Below, piece by piece: positions 37,188 to 45,023 of a stretch of 64,000 bases of DNA. The position numbers and the translations under genes are program-made. This DNA is from Rhodobacteraceae bacterium HLUCCO18. Lineage in GTDB: Bacteria > Pseudomonadota > Alphaproteobacteria > Rhodobacterales > Rhodobacteraceae. Below the pieces are notes generated by a model that was not told the DNA's origin, made no database searches, and worked only from the letters and a program-made list of their open reading frames with translations. Where the stretch lies: contig LJSY01000006.1 of the NCBI GenBank assembly GCA_001314805.1, forward strand, positions 44,439 through 108,438, written 5' to 3'. Position 1 is the stretch's first letter. Every line of letters begins with the position of its first letter.

Positions 37188-37640
37188 ATGATCGACATCG
37201 ACGACAAGAACCGACGGATATTGCGTGAACTTGCGCGTGACGGGCGGATCAGCAACCTCGCGCTGGCCGAACGCGTGGCGCTCAGCCCGTCGGCCACGCT
37301 GCGCCGGGTCCAGGCGCTGGAGGCCGCGGGCGTGATCCGCGGCTACCGGGTCGTGACCGATCCCGCGAAACTGGGCGTGGGCTTCGTGGCCTATCTCGCC
37401 GTGGGCCTGAAATCCCACACCAAGTCCGAACAGATGGCCTTCGAGCGCGCGATGGCGGCCTCGGCCGAGGTGCGCGAGTGCCATAACGTGACGGGGTCCG
37501 TGGAGTACCTCCTGCGCGTGGAGGCCGCCGACCTGCCGTCCTACAAGCGGTTTCACACCGATATCCTGGGCGACCTGCCGCAGGTGGCCACGATCACGAC
37601 CTATGTGGTCATGGGCTCGCCCAAGGACGAGCGTGGCTGA
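37188..37640 (+). CDS. Lrp/AsnC family transcriptional regulator
   Basis: 150 residues. The N-terminal winged HTH (IDDKNRRILRELARDGRISN, LAERVALSPSATLRRVQALE, AAGVIRGYRVV) is joined to a C-terminal RAM ligand-binding domain with HNVTGSVEYLLRVEAADLP and ILGDLPQVATITTYVVM. It probably senses an amino acid and controls the adjacent exporter. Its stop is 23 nt from the T-run of the convergent sRNA array. Confidence 0.92.
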   Translation: MIDIDDKNRRILRELARDGRISNLALAERVALSPSATLRRVQALEAAGVIRGYRVVTDPAKLGVGFVAYLAVGLKSHTKSEQMAFERAMAASAEVRECHNVTGSVEYLLRVEAADLPSYKRFHTDILGDLPQVATITTYVVMGSPKDERG

Positions 37641-37662
37641 AGGGGAGAGTCGGGCGCAGATC

Positions 37663-37710
37663 AAAAAAAAATGGCGGTGGTGCCAGAGGGAGGAGAGAGG
37701 CACCACCGCC
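37663..37710 (-). ncRNA. CcsR-like hairpin and array terminator (hairpin 1)
   Basis: Perfect 12-bp stem GGCGGTGGTGCC (37673-37684) with GGCACCACCGCC (37699-37710); 14-nt loop with TCTCCTCCC. On the minus strand the stem is followed by A and then nine T, so this last sRNA hairpin doubles as a rho-independent terminator. Confidence 0.9.
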
Positions 37711-37718
37711 AGATCTCA

Positions 37719-37741
37719 GCGCCAAAGGGAGGAGGAGGCGC
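37719..37741 (-). ncRNA. CcsR-like hairpin (hairpin 2)
   Basis: 5-bp GC stem GCGCC (37719-37723) with GGCGC (37737-37741); 13-nt loop with the full CCTCCTCCC. Confidence 0.8.
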
Positions 37742-37758
37742 CGATATGTTGGGCGTCG

Positions 37759-37780
37759 GGCCCCAGGGAGGAGCGGGACC
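37759..37780 (-). ncRNA. CcsR-like hairpin (hairpin 3)
   Basis: 6-bp stem with one G-U pair, 37759-37764 with 37775-37780; 10-nt loop reading GCTCCTCCCT on the minus strand, one base off the consensus. The weakest of the six. Confidence 0.7.
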
Positions 37781-37795
37781 TTTCGCCGGTCGTCA

Positions 37796-37820
37796 CGGCC
37801 CCAAGGGAGGAGGGGGGCCG
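37796..37820 (-). ncRNA. CcsR-like hairpin (hairpin 4)
   Basis: 7-bp stem CGGCCCC (37796-37802) with GGGGCCG (37814-37820); 11-nt loop with the full CCTCCTCCC. Confidence 0.85.
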
Positions 37821-37854
37821 ATTTGCTGTCCGACCGCGAGGGCCGGTAGATTAG

Positions 37855-37893
37855 GCGGGTGCATCCGATTGGGAGGAGGTTGGATGCACCCGC
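37855..37893 (-). ncRNA. CcsR-like hairpin (hairpin 5)
   Basis: Perfect 12-bp stem, GCGGGTGCATCC (37855-37866) with GGATGCACCCGC (37882-37893); 15-nt loop with the full CCTCCTCCC. Confidence 0.9.
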
Positions 37894-37896
37894 AAG

Positions 37897-37933
37897 TTCC
37901 CGAAGCCCGAAGGGAGGAGGAGGGCCGCGGGAA
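37897..37933 (-). ncRNA. CcsR-like hairpin, first after the DUF1127 gene (hairpin 6)
   Basis: Arms at 37897-37902/37928-37933 (TTCCCG/CGGGAA) and 37905-37908/37922-37925 (GCCC/GGGC) with a 2x2 internal loop. The 13-nt loop 37909-37921 carries the full CCTCCTCCC on the minus strand. Confidence 0.85.
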
Positions 37934-37942
37934 ACCTCGATT

Positions 37943-38164
37943 TCAGTCCAGCTTGCCGTAGACGGCCTCGAACGCCGCCTGGCGCAGCATGGACTGGTTC
38001 AGGCCAAGATCGTCCATTTCACGGACGGAAAGGCCCTGCAACTCGTTGAGCGTGCGGCGATAGAGCCGCCACGCGGAATATGCTTCGGCCGCCTGCTTGA
38101 ACATCTCGCCCAGCCGGGGGCCGAGAGAAGCACTTGCGGTCCTGTTGCTCGATACGTAAGCCAT
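37943..38164 (-). CDS. DUF1127 protein, CcaF1-type
   Basis: 73 residues. The C-terminal DUF1127 domain (about 25-70) reads AAEAYSAWRLYRRTLNELQG, LSVREMDDLGLNQSMLRQAA, with the expected arginine-rich helix and D(L)GL motif. In Rhodobacter the homologue CcaF1 is a small RNA-binding protein encoded ahead of the CcsR small RNAs. Here too it is followed at once by the CCTCCTCCC hairpins and preceded by an RpoH-like promoter, so it should be co-transcribed with them under heat or oxidative stress (inference). Confidence 0.9.
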   Translation of the reverse strand: MAYVSSNRTASASLGPRLGEMFKQAAEAYSAWRLYRRTLNELQGLSVREMDDLGLNQSMLRQAAFEAVYGKLD

Positions 38165-38243
38165 GGTGTCCTCGACATAAAATTCACGGTGGTCACTTCC
38201 GACCCGTCGCGTGGGGCCTGTTTCCCGCCCCGTTGAGGTCGAA

Positions 38244-38270
38244 AGATAGGGATATGCTGCAACTGCACAA
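38244..38270 (-). promoter_or_regulatory. Candidate RpoH-type promoter of the DUF1127-sRNA transcript
   Basis: On the minus strand TTGTGCA (38270-38264) is followed after 12 nt by CCCTATCT (38251-38244). The -10 resembles the heat-shock consensus CCCCATnT, and the -35 keeps TTG. It lies about 80 nt upstream of the DUF1127 start. Rhodobacter ccaF1 is known to be RpoH-dependent. Confidence 0.5.
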
Positions 38271-38351
38271 TAACCACTCGCTCAATGCTGCTATGCAGAA
38301 ATTGCAAGGCTCTGGTAGCGCTCACGGGAAGGCTTTGAAAGCGCTTTGGAA

Positions 38352-39542
38352 ATGATCGCGGGCGGCGCCTTCCGGGACCCGCAATTCGCGCGCTTTTTCG
38401 TGGGCGTCTTCTTTGCGGTGCAGGCGATCTGGGTTCAGCGAGTCACACTGGCCTGGCTCGCGTGGGAGCGGACGGGCTCGGCGGGATTCGTCGGGCTGGT
38501 CGCGGCGCTGGGCCTCGCGCCCACGCTGGTGGCCGGGCCCTTGTTCGGCGTGATGGCCGACAGGGTGGATATCCGCCGGGCGGCGCTCGCCACGAACGGG
38601 ATCATGGCCGGGATCCTCGCGGTGCTGGCCCTGTCGCTGCCCTTGGTGGGGGCATGGGGCGTGGCGGCGGCCGCGCTGGCCATCGGGATCACCTCCTCGG
38701 CACATCACCCGGTGCGCATGTCGCTGGGTCCGCGGCTCGTGGCGCGCGAGATGGTGCAGCACGTGGTTTCGGTCACCGCGCTCAACTTCAACCTCGCGCG
38801 GCTGGTGGCGCCGGTGATTGCCGGCTGGATCATCGCAAGCGCCGGGGCGGGCGTGGCGCTCTGGGTGGCCGTCCTGTGCTACATCCCGATGCTGGCGATC
38901 CTGCCGCTTCTGCGCCCGCGCGCGCTGCCCCCGCGCGCGCGTGCCCCGTTCCTCCAGGAGCTGCGCGGCGGCCTGCGATTCGCGGCCGACGCGCCGCTGA
39001 TCCGCGAGGCGCTGATCCTGACGCTGGTCTTCGCCACGCTCGTGCGTGGCGCGCTGGAGGTGCTGCCGGTGCTGGCCGACGGCGCCTTCGGGCAGGGTGC
39101 GGCGGGTCTGGGGATGCTCACGGCGGCGGCGGGGGCGGGCGCCCTGGTCTCGGCCATGCTCAAGGCCTGGGGCGCGGGCGCGGCCGGGGCCAGCATTCCG
39201 CGCAGCGTTCTGGCCGCCATGGCGCTCGGTTTCGCGGCGGTCGCGGGCATGGGTCTCGCACCGGTCTGGCCGCTCGCGCTGTTGGCCACGGCGCTGGCGG
39301 GGTTCACGGCCACATGGTGCGGGGTCAGCCTGCAGGCGGCGATCCAGACCGATCTGCCCGATGCCTATCGCGGGCGGGTCATGAGCCTCTGGACGGTGGT
39401 CGGCGTCGGCGCGGTGGCCATCGGCGCGGGCCTGATCGGGGTGCTGGCCGAGCTGTTCGGGATCGGGCCGGCGCTGGTGCTCGCGGGGTGCACCGGAGTT
39501 TTCGGCATGGCGCTTTGGCGCATCGGGGGTGCACGCGGCTGA
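38352..39542 (+). CDS. MFS transporter (MFS_3, enterobactin-exporter-like)
   Basis: 396 residues with about 11-12 hydrophobic spans. The N-terminal FRDPQFARFFVGVFFAVQAI, the loop GVMADRVDIRRAALATN between TM2 and TM3, and DLPDAYRGRVMSLWTVVGVG late in the protein are typical of the MFS_3 group. Substrate unknown. ATG 38352 is used; a TTG two codons earlier is possible. The gene ends 54 nt before the Mrp gene on the same strand. Confidence 0.85.
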   Translation: MIAGGAFRDPQFARFFVGVFFAVQAIWVQRVTLAWLAWERTGSAGFVGLVAALGLAPTLVAGPLFGVMADRVDIRRAALATNGIMAGILAVLALSLPLVGAWGVAAAALAIGITSSAHHPVRMSLGPRLVAREMVQHVVSVTALNFNLARLVAPVIAGWIIASAGAGVALWVAVLCYIPMLAILPLLRPRALPPRARAPFLQELRGGLRFAADAPLIREALILTLVFATLVRGALEVLPVLADGAFGQGAAGLGMLTAAAGAGALVSAMLKAWGAGAAGASIPRSVLAAMALGFAAVAGMGLAPVWPLALLATALAGFTATWCGVSLQAAIQTDLPDAYRGRVMSLWTVVGVGAVAIGAGLIGVLAELFGIGPALVLAGCTGVFGMALWRIGGARG

Positions 39543-39596
39543 GATTCAGCCTATCTGCGGGGCGAGACAGTTTGCACGCGCAAGAAAGGACAGGAC

Positions 39597-40694
39597 ATTA
39601 GCCAGACCCGAGAGACCATTCTTCAGGCGCTTTCGGACCTGACCCTGCCCGATGGCGGCGACGTGGTCTCGCGCGATCTCGTGCGCGCGCTGACCGTGCA
39701 GGACGGACGCGTCTCCTTCATCCTCGAGGCCGACAGCCCCGAGACCGCGAAGCGCTTGGAACCCGTGCGCCTGGCCTGCGAGCAGATGCTCAAGAAGCTG
39801 CCGGGCGTCGATCAGGTGATGGTCGCGCTGACGGCCCACGGGCCCGCGGCCAAGGCGCCGCCGAAGCCCGCAGCGCCGGCAGGCGCGCCGCCCAACCTGC
39901 AGATCGGCGGCCACATGAAGCCGCAGCAGGGCTCGATGAAACCCTCCGGCGTGCGCCACATCATCGGCATCGGTTCCGGCAAGGGCGGGGTCGGCAAGTC
40001 GACGGTGGCCTCGAACCTCGCCGTGGCGCTGGCGCGGCAGGGTCGCCGCGTGGGGCTGCTGGATGCCGATATCTACGGACCGTCCCAGCCACGCATGATG
40101 GGCGTGAACAAGCGGCCATCCTCTCCGGACGGCAAGACGATCATCCCGCTCCACGCCCATGGCGTCACCTGCATGTCCATCGGTTTCATGCTGCCCGAGG
40201 AAAAGGCCGTGGTCTGGCGGGGGCCGATGCTGATGGGCGCGCTGCAGCAGATGCTGACGCAGGTGGAGTGGGGGGAACTCGACATCCTTCTCGTCGACCT
40301 GCCTCCGGGCACCGGCGACGTGGCCATGACGCTGTGCCAGAAAGCCGAGGTGACGGGGGCGATCGTCGTCTCCACCCCGCAGGACGTGGCGCTTCTGGAT
40401 GCGCGCAAGGCGCTCAACATGTTCGAGCTATTGAAGACGCCGGTTCTGGGCCTGATCGAGAACATGGCAAGCTATGTCTGCCCCAATTGCGGCCACGAGG
40501 CGCATATCTTCGGCGAGGGTGGCGTGAAGGCCGAGGCCGAGCGGCTGGACCTGCCCTTTCTCGGCGCGCTGCCGATCAGCATCGAGACCCGGATCGCGGG
40601 CGACGCCGGGATCCCCATCGCAGCCGGCGAGGGGCCGATGTCGGACGCCTATGCTGCGCTGGCACGGCGATTCATCCTCGGTGGCATGGCCTGA
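39597..40694 (+). CDS. Mrp/ApbC-type iron-sulphur carrier ATPase, ATT start
   Basis: 365 residues. An N-terminal MIP18/DUF59-like domain (ETILQALSDLTLPDGGDVVS, then DLVRALTVQDGRVSFILEAD) is joined to a P-loop ATPase with GIGSGKGGVGKSTVASNLAV, DADIYGPSQPRMMG, and the C-terminal CPNCG pair in ASYVCPNCGHEAHIFGEGG that binds the transferred cluster. The ATG-, GTG- or TTG-initiated frame begins only at GTG 39663, which would cut into the first domain. The homologous N-terminus begins at ATT 39597, directly after AGAAAGGACAGGAC. An ATT start is rare but matches both the ribosome site and the domain. Confidence 0.85.
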   Translation: MSQTRETILQALSDLTLPDGGDVVSRDLVRALTVQDGRVSFILEADSPETAKRLEPVRLACEQMLKKLPGVDQVMVALTAHGPAAKAPPKPAAPAGAPPNLQIGGHMKPQQGSMKPSGVRHIIGIGSGKGGVGKSTVASNLAVALARQGRRVGLLDADIYGPSQPRMMGVNKRPSSPDGKTIIPLHAHGVTCMSIGFMLPEEKAVVWRGPMLMGALQQMLTQVEWGELDILLVDLPPGTGDVAMTLCQKAEVTGAIVVSTPQDVALLDARKALNMFELLKTPVLGLIENMASYVCPNCGHEAHIFGEGGVKAEAERLDLPFLGALPISIETRIAGDAGIPIAAGEGPMSDAYAALARRFILGGMA

Positions 40695-40732
40695 GCGGGT
40701 GCCTCACGGGGTGATTCGCGCCCCGGACTCCG

Positions 40733-40772
40733 CGAAAAGCCGGAAAATGCCGGGCTGAGCCGGATTTTTTCG
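40733..40772 (+). terminator. Probable terminator of the Mrp gene
   Basis: CGAAAAGCCGG (40733-40743) can pair with CCGGATTTTTTCG (40760-40772) across 16 nt. The second arm contains six T. It lies about 40 nt after the stop. Confidence 0.55.
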
Positions 40773-40775
40773 GCA

Positions 40776-40858
40776 CTTTCCACCACATCTGGGGAAAACC
40801 CCTCCCATCCCGAAATTCCCCCACATCTTGTGGGCCGTTCTGCATTTTCCACCAGAGG
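40776..40858 (-). promoter_or_regulatory. Three direct repeats upstream of mraZ (possible MraZ operator)
   Basis: On the minus strand AGATGTGGTGGAAAG (40790-40776), AGATGTGGGGGAATT (about 40828-40814) and CCTCTGGTGGAAAATG (40858-40843) are similarly oriented copies of a TGGnGGAAA element. MraZ is known to bind repeated TGGG-type sites ahead of dcw operons, and GGGGGAAAA recurs on the plus strand at 40924. The remaining 40860-41150 stretch has no recognised gene. Confidence 0.4.
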
Positions 40859-41152
40859 TGGCGCCATTCCGCCGATGGGTCGTCATGCGCGTCCTGTTGC
40901 ATTTCCGTCGTTTGGCGCTCGGCGGGGGAAAATCCCAAAAAAAGGTGTTGATTGGGAGATATTCCCGTGGCACCCATTGGTCATCGGCAAACGAGATCGA
41001 CACGCCGGGACAACGAGCCCGGACCAAAAACAAAAAACGGCAGGTTCATACAGGCAATCTCGAACGCCAGAAGAAAGAGATCCGGCGCGCAAGCGAGCAG
41101 ACATCCCCCCAGGTGGCATGCGTAGTCGGACACCCAGCGATGGGACGAGGGC

Positions 41153-41187
41153 GGCGGATTGAGCAGTGGCAGCTTGCTCAATCCGCC
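41153..41187. repeat. Strong hairpin in the mraZ leader
   Basis: GGCGGATTGAGCA (41153-41165) and TGCTCAATCCGCC (41175-41187) form a perfect 13-bp stem with a 9-nt loop, about 85 nt before the mraZ start. On the plus strand GTTTCCGTTTCC follows and not a true T-run. It could be a terminator for upstream transcription or a leader structure. Confidence 0.6.
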
Positions 41188-41273
41188 GTTTCCGTTTCCG
41201 ACGCTCGAATAAGGCCGCAATGCGGCGAAAAAATGGCGACAGCCCGGGGGCGACACCAGAAGGCGCAAGGCCC

Positions 41274-41804
41274 GTGGACAGCAGGTTTCAAGGCGAAAGC
41301 CTGAACAAGGTGGATGGAAAGGGCCGGATCTCGCTTCCGGCCAAGTTCCGTCGTGCCCTGCAGTCCGGTGACAGCCGTTGCGGCCCCGGCGATGCCGCCC
41401 GCCTCTACATCGCCTATGGCAACCCCACCACGAATTTCGTCGAGTGCCTCTCGGGCGATTACTACGACGACCTCGTGCGCCGCATCGAAGGCATGGATGA
41501 TGGCGAGAGCGCGCGCGAGCTGCTCGAATACCTCTATTTCGTGAAATGTGACGAGGTCGGCGTCGACGAGACGGGCCGCTTCGTCCTGCCGCCGGCGGCC
41601 CGCGAGAAGCTGGGCCTCGACGGTGAGGCGCTGTTCCAGGGCAAGGGACAGAAGTTCCACATCCTCAAGCCCGACGATGGCGCCGCTGCTGACGACAAAG
41701 TTAGGAAAATGCTGGAGAAATTCAGTGAAGGCAAAGAATTCTTCAATCCCATCTCGCTGGCCAACAAGCGCCGTCCGGACCCTGCAGATGTCGATGCGCA
41801 ATGA
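41274..41804 (+). CDS. mraZ: Transcriptional regulator / division protein MraZ
   Basis: 176 residues from GTG 41274. Two SpoVT-AbrB-like MraZ repeats are visible: [20 protein letters not shown] near the start, and [20 protein letters not shown] with [16 protein letters not shown] in the second half. MraZ represses the dcw operon it heads and binds repeats upstream of itself. The frame is open from ATG 41220, which would add 18 residues unlike the family; the GTG has AGAAGGCGCAAGG upstream and gives the normal N-terminus. The stop overlaps the rsmH start (ATGA). Confidence 0.88.
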   Translation: MDSRFQGESLNKVDGKGRISLPAKFRRALQSGDSRCGPGDAARLYIAYGNPTTNFVECLSGDYYDDLVRRIEGMDDGESARELLEYLYFVKCDEVGVDETGRFVLPPAAREKLGLDGEALFQGKGQKFHILKPDDGAAADDKVRKMLEKFSEGKEFFNPISLANKRRPDPADVDAQ

Positions 41805-42823
41805 CCGGGACGGGCGCCCAAACGCCCCCCGTGCCGCCCCCCGTGCCGCCGCATTTGCCGGTCCTTCTGGGTCCGCTTCTTCGGGCGGTCGGCCCGATTT
41901 CTGGCGTGTGGCTCGATGGCACCTTCGGCGCTGGTGGCTACGCCCGTGGATTGCTTGAGGCGGGGGCCGATGTGGTGATCGGGGTCGACCGGGATCCTCT
42001 GGCCTTCGAGCTTGCCGCGCCCTGGGCCGCCGCCTTCGGTGACCGGTTGATGCTCGTTCCCGGCACTTTCTCCGAGCTTGACGAACACGCCGCCGCCGCC
42101 GGGTACCCCGCGCTCGACGGCGTGGCGCTGGATCTCGGCGTCTCCTCCATGCAGCTCGACCGCGCGGAACGCGGCTTTTCCTTCCTGCGCGACGGGCCGC
42201 TCGACATGCGCATGGGGCAGGAGGGGCCGTCTGCCGCCGATCTGGTCAACGATGCGCCCGAGGCGCTTCTGGCCGATATCATCCACTACTACGGCGAAGA
42301 GCGCGCCGCGCGCCGCATCGCGCGCGCCATCGTGGCCGAGCGCGCCAAGGCGCCCATCGAGACGACCCTCAGGCTCGCCGGCATCGTCGAATCCTGCCTT
42401 CCGCGCAAGAAACCGGGGCAGATCCATCCCGCGACGCGCACCTTTCAGGGGTTGCGGATCGCGGTGAATGACGAGCTGGGGCAGCTTGTCGCCGCACTGG
42501 GCGCCGCCGAACGCGCGCTGAAGCCCGGCGGCAAGCTCGCGGTCGTGACGTTCCATTCCATCGAGGACCGTATCGTCAAGCGCTTCCTCGCCGAGCGCGC
42601 CTCCGCCGGCGGCGGCGGCTCCCGCCATGCGCCCGCCGAGGCCCTGCGCGATCCCGGTTTCGTGCTCACGCCGAAAAAGGCCATCGCGCCGGACGCGGAC
42701 GAGATCGCGGCAAACCCCCGCGCGCGGTCCGCCAAGCTGCGCGTGGCCACCCGCACCGACGCCCCGGCCGAGGCCGTGGACGCCACCCGTCTGGGGCTGC
42801 CGCAGATCGGGGGGATCGCCTGA
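41801..42823 (+). CDS. rsmH: 16S rRNA m4C1402 N4-methyltransferase
   Basis: 340 residues. H(L)[11 protein letters not shown] at the N-terminus, SAM-binding [60 protein letters not shown] and [19 protein letters not shown] are the family landmarks. It methylates C1402 in the ribosomal P site. It overlaps mraZ by 4 nt and ftsL by 1 nt. Confidence 0.97.
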   Translation: MTGTGAQTPPVPPPVPPHLPVLLGPLLRAVGPISGVWLDGTFGAGGYARGLLEAGADVVIGVDRDPLAFELAAPWAAAFGDRLMLVPGTFSELDEHAAAAGYPALDGVALDLGVSSMQLDRAERGFSFLRDGPLDMRMGQEGPSAADLVNDAPEALLADIIHYYGEERAARRIARAIVAERAKAPIETTLRLAGIVESCLPRKKPGQIHPATRTFQGLRIAVNDELGQLVAALGAAERALKPGGKLAVVTFHSIEDRIVKRFLAERASAGGGGSRHAPAEALRDPGFVLTPKKAIAPDADEIAANPRARSAKLRVATRTDAPAEAVDATRLGLPQIGGIA

Positions 42824-43188
42824 TGCGCGGGCTGCCGATCTTCCTTGCCGCGCTGGCGGTCATCGGGCTGGGCTACTGGGCCTATTCCCAGACCATCCTG
42901 ACGCAGACCGCGATCCGCGATGTCGAACGGCTCCAGCGCGAGATCGGCGCCGAGCGGGAGCGTCTTTCGGTCCTGCGCGCGGAATGGGCCTATCTCAACC
43001 GTCCCGACCGGCTGCGCGAACTGGTATATTTCAACTTCGAGCGGCTCGAGCTTCTGCCGATGGTGCCCGAGCAGTTCGGTACCGTGGCGGAACTGCCCCT
43101 GCCGCGGCCCGAGCCCGATCCGATGGAGCAGCTCGAAGGTCTTCTGCTGCTGAACGCCTCGACCGGCGGAGGAGGGCAGGAGCCATGA
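42823..43188 (+). CDS. ftsL: Cell division protein FtsL
   Basis: 121 residues. A single N-terminal membrane helix (FLAALAVIGLGYWAYSQ) is followed by a heptad-like coiled coil (about 28-65: DVERLQREIGAERERLSVLR) and AYLNRPDRLRELVYFNF, the conserved FtsL segment. It bridges FtsQ and FtsWI in the divisome. Identified by position and topology as much as by sequence, since the family is poorly conserved. Confidence 0.88.
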   Translation: MRGLPIFLAALAVIGLGYWAYSQTILTQTAIRDVERLQREIGAERERLSVLRAEWAYLNRPDRLRELVYFNFERLELLPMVPEQFGTVAELPLPRPEPDPMEQLEGLLLLNASTGGGGQEP

Positions 43189-44978
43189 CGCGGACCCCCC
43201 TCAGGCCGCTGGCGCGGATCATCGAGGCGCGCCAGAAGGGCGAGAACCCCGACGCGATCGAACGCGAGAACCTGCGCCTGCGCCACGAGGCGCAGCGCGA
43301 CCGGATGCGGGCGCGCGCCGAAAGCCGGCTTCTGCTGGTGGCCTTGTGTTTCCTGCTGGCCTTCGGCGCCGTGGGCATGCGCATGGGCGCGCTGGCCACC
43401 ACCGAGGCCGAGGAGCCCAGCGTGGCCGTCTCGGGCACCGCGATCCTGAACACGCGCGCCGACATCGTCGACCGGCAGGGCCGGGTGCTGGCCACGAATT
43501 TCGCCACCAACGCGCTTTACGCCCATCCCCACGAGATCGTCGACCCCGCCGCCGCCGCCGCCGGGCTGGCCGAGATCTTTCCCGACATGAACGCCGCGGA
43601 CCTCGAGCGCCGCTTCACCTCGGAAAGCCGGTTCATCTGGCTGCGCCGCTACATCTCGCCCGAGCAGGAGCAGATGGTCCATGACCTTGGCGAGCCCGGG
43701 CTTCTGTTTGGTCCGCGCGAGATGCGGCTCTATCCCAACGGCGCCGTGGCCTCGCATATCCTGGGCGGTGCGGGCTTCGGACAGGAGGCGGTGAACGCCG
43801 CCGAGGTCGTGGGCGTGGCCGGCGTCGAGGCGCAGTTCGACGACAGCCTCCGCGATCCCGCCCGCGACGGGCCGCTGGCGCTGTCCATCGACCTGACGGT
43901 GCAGGCCGCCATCGAAGAGGTGCTGGCGGGCGGCATGGCGCTGATGAACGCCTCGGCTGCTTCCGCCGTCCTGATGGACATCCGCACCGGCGAGATCGTG
44001 GCCATGGCGAGCCTGCCGGATTTCGACCCGAACGCGCGCCCCCGCCCGTTGACCGAGGGCGATCAGGCCGACAGCCCGCTGTTCAACCGGGCGGTGCAGG
44101 GCGTCTACGAACTGGGCTCCGTCTTCAAGACCTTCACGATCGCCCAGGCGCTCGAAGAGGGGCTGGTGAACCTCGATGACACGATCGACACCCGCAGCCC
44201 TATGCGGATGGCGGGCTTCGCGATTACCGATTTCCGCCATCGCGGGTCCGAGCAATCCGTGGCGGAGGTCTTCACACATTCCTCCAATATCGGCACGGCG
44301 CGGATCGCGCGGATGATCGGCAACACGCAGCAGCAGGCCTTCCTTGGCCGTCTGGGGCTGATGGAACACACGGCGCTGGAACTGGTCGAGGCGCCCAGCG
44401 GCCGGCCGCTCTACCCCGCGCGCTGGGGGGAGCTGTCGACGATGACGATCTCCTACGGCCACGGCATCTCGACCTCGCCCGTGCATCTGGCATCGGCCTA
44501 TGCCGCGATGGTCAACGGTGGCACGGTGGTGACGCCGACGCTTCTGCGGCGCGACCCGGCTCAGGGCATGGTACCCCGTGGCGAACGCGTGATCTCCGAG
44601 GCCGTCAGCGCGCGGATGCGGGAGCTTCTGCGCTCGGTCGTCACCGAGGGCACGGCCAGTTTCGGCGATGTCGACGGCTATCTCGTGGGCGGCAAGACCG
44701 GCTCGGCCGAGATGCCGCGCACGCTCGGCGGCGGCTATTACGAGGACCGCAACATCAACACCTTCGCCGCCGTCTTCCCCTCGGACGCGCCGGAATACGT
44801 GCTGATCACGACGCTTTACGAACCGGCCGAGCTTTCGGGGGAGGAACCGCGCCGGACGGCGGGTTGGACGACGGTGCCGGTCGCGGCAGAGCTCATCCGG
44901 CGCGCTGCACCCCTCCTCGGCCTGCGGCCCGCCGTTGAACAGGTGGCCGGTTCTCCGCTATCCAGCAGTTCGAACTGA
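43185..44978 (+). CDS. ftsI: Septal peptidoglycan transpeptidase (PBP3)
   Basis: 597 residues. A membrane helix (about 47-66), a pedestal domain beginning RADIVDRQGRVLATNFATNA, and the transpeptidase domain with active-site Ser in ELGSVFKTFTIA (SxxK, about 312), HSSNIGT (SxN, about 366) and GGKTGSAEMP (KTG, about 503). It cross-links septal peptidoglycan with FtsW. ATG 43185 overlaps the ftsL stop. The long upstream frame from 42627 is a shadow of rsmH/ftsL. Confidence 0.96.
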   Translation: MTRTPLRPLARIIEARQKGENPDAIERENLRLRHEAQRDRMRARAESRLLLVALCFLLAFGAVGMRMGALATTEAEEPSVAVSGTAILNTRADIVDRQGRVLATNFATNALYAHPHEIVDPAAAAAGLAEIFPDMNAADLERRFTSESRFIWLRRYISPEQEQMVHDLGEPGLLFGPREMRLYPNGAVASHILGGAGFGQEAVNAAEVVGVAGVEAQFDDSLRDPARDGPLALSIDLTVQAAIEEVLAGGMALMNASAASAVLMDIRTGEIVAMASLPDFDPNARPRPLTEGDQADSPLFNRAVQGVYELGSVFKTFTIAQALEEGLVNLDDTIDTRSPMRMAGFAITDFRHRGSEQSVAEVFTHSSNIGTARIARMIGNTQQQAFLGRLGLMEHTALELVEAPSGRPLYPARWGELSTMTISYGHGISTSPVHLASAYAAMVNGGTVVTPTLLRRDPAQGMVPRGERVISEAVSARMRELLRSVVTEGTASFGDVDGYLVGGKTGSAEMPRTLGGGYYEDRNINTFAAVFPSDAPEYVLITTLYEPAELSGEEPRRTAGWTTVPVAAELIRRAAPLLGLRPAVEQVAGSPLSSSSN

Positions 44979-45023
44979 TCGCGCCGGATGGCGCCAGACC
45001 ATGCGACCGGGGCGGGGCCACGG

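Larger units (their letters stand above)
37663..37933 (-). ncRNA. Six-hairpin CcsR ('cuckoo') small RNA array
   Basis: Directly behind the DUF1127 stop, six hairpins follow one another on the minus strand. Each loop contains CTCCTCCC; four loops carry the full CCTCCTCCC (hairpins 2, 4, 5, 6) and two differ only in the first base (1 and 3). The motif equals the anti-Shine-Dalgarno CCUCCU, so the loops can pair with mRNA ribosome sites. In Rhodobacter the DUF1127 gene ccaF1 and four such RNAs (CcsR1-4) are made from one stress-induced transcript and processed. Here the layout is the same with six units, and the last hairpin ends the transcript with nine T. No ORF with coding character overlaps the array. 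Confidence 0.9.

Noticed and set aside
37641..37942. CRISPR-like reading of the regularly repeated GGGAGGAGG segments
   Set aside because: The repeats are only 8-9 nt, spacing is uneven (about 30-65 nt), and each sits in the loop of its own stem; this is an sRNA hairpin series, not a repeat-spacer array.
40828..41304. Overlapping open frames of 100-158 codons between the Mrp gene and mraZ
   Set aside because: They lack ribosome sites, change character along their length, and cross hairpins and repeats; no family resemblance.
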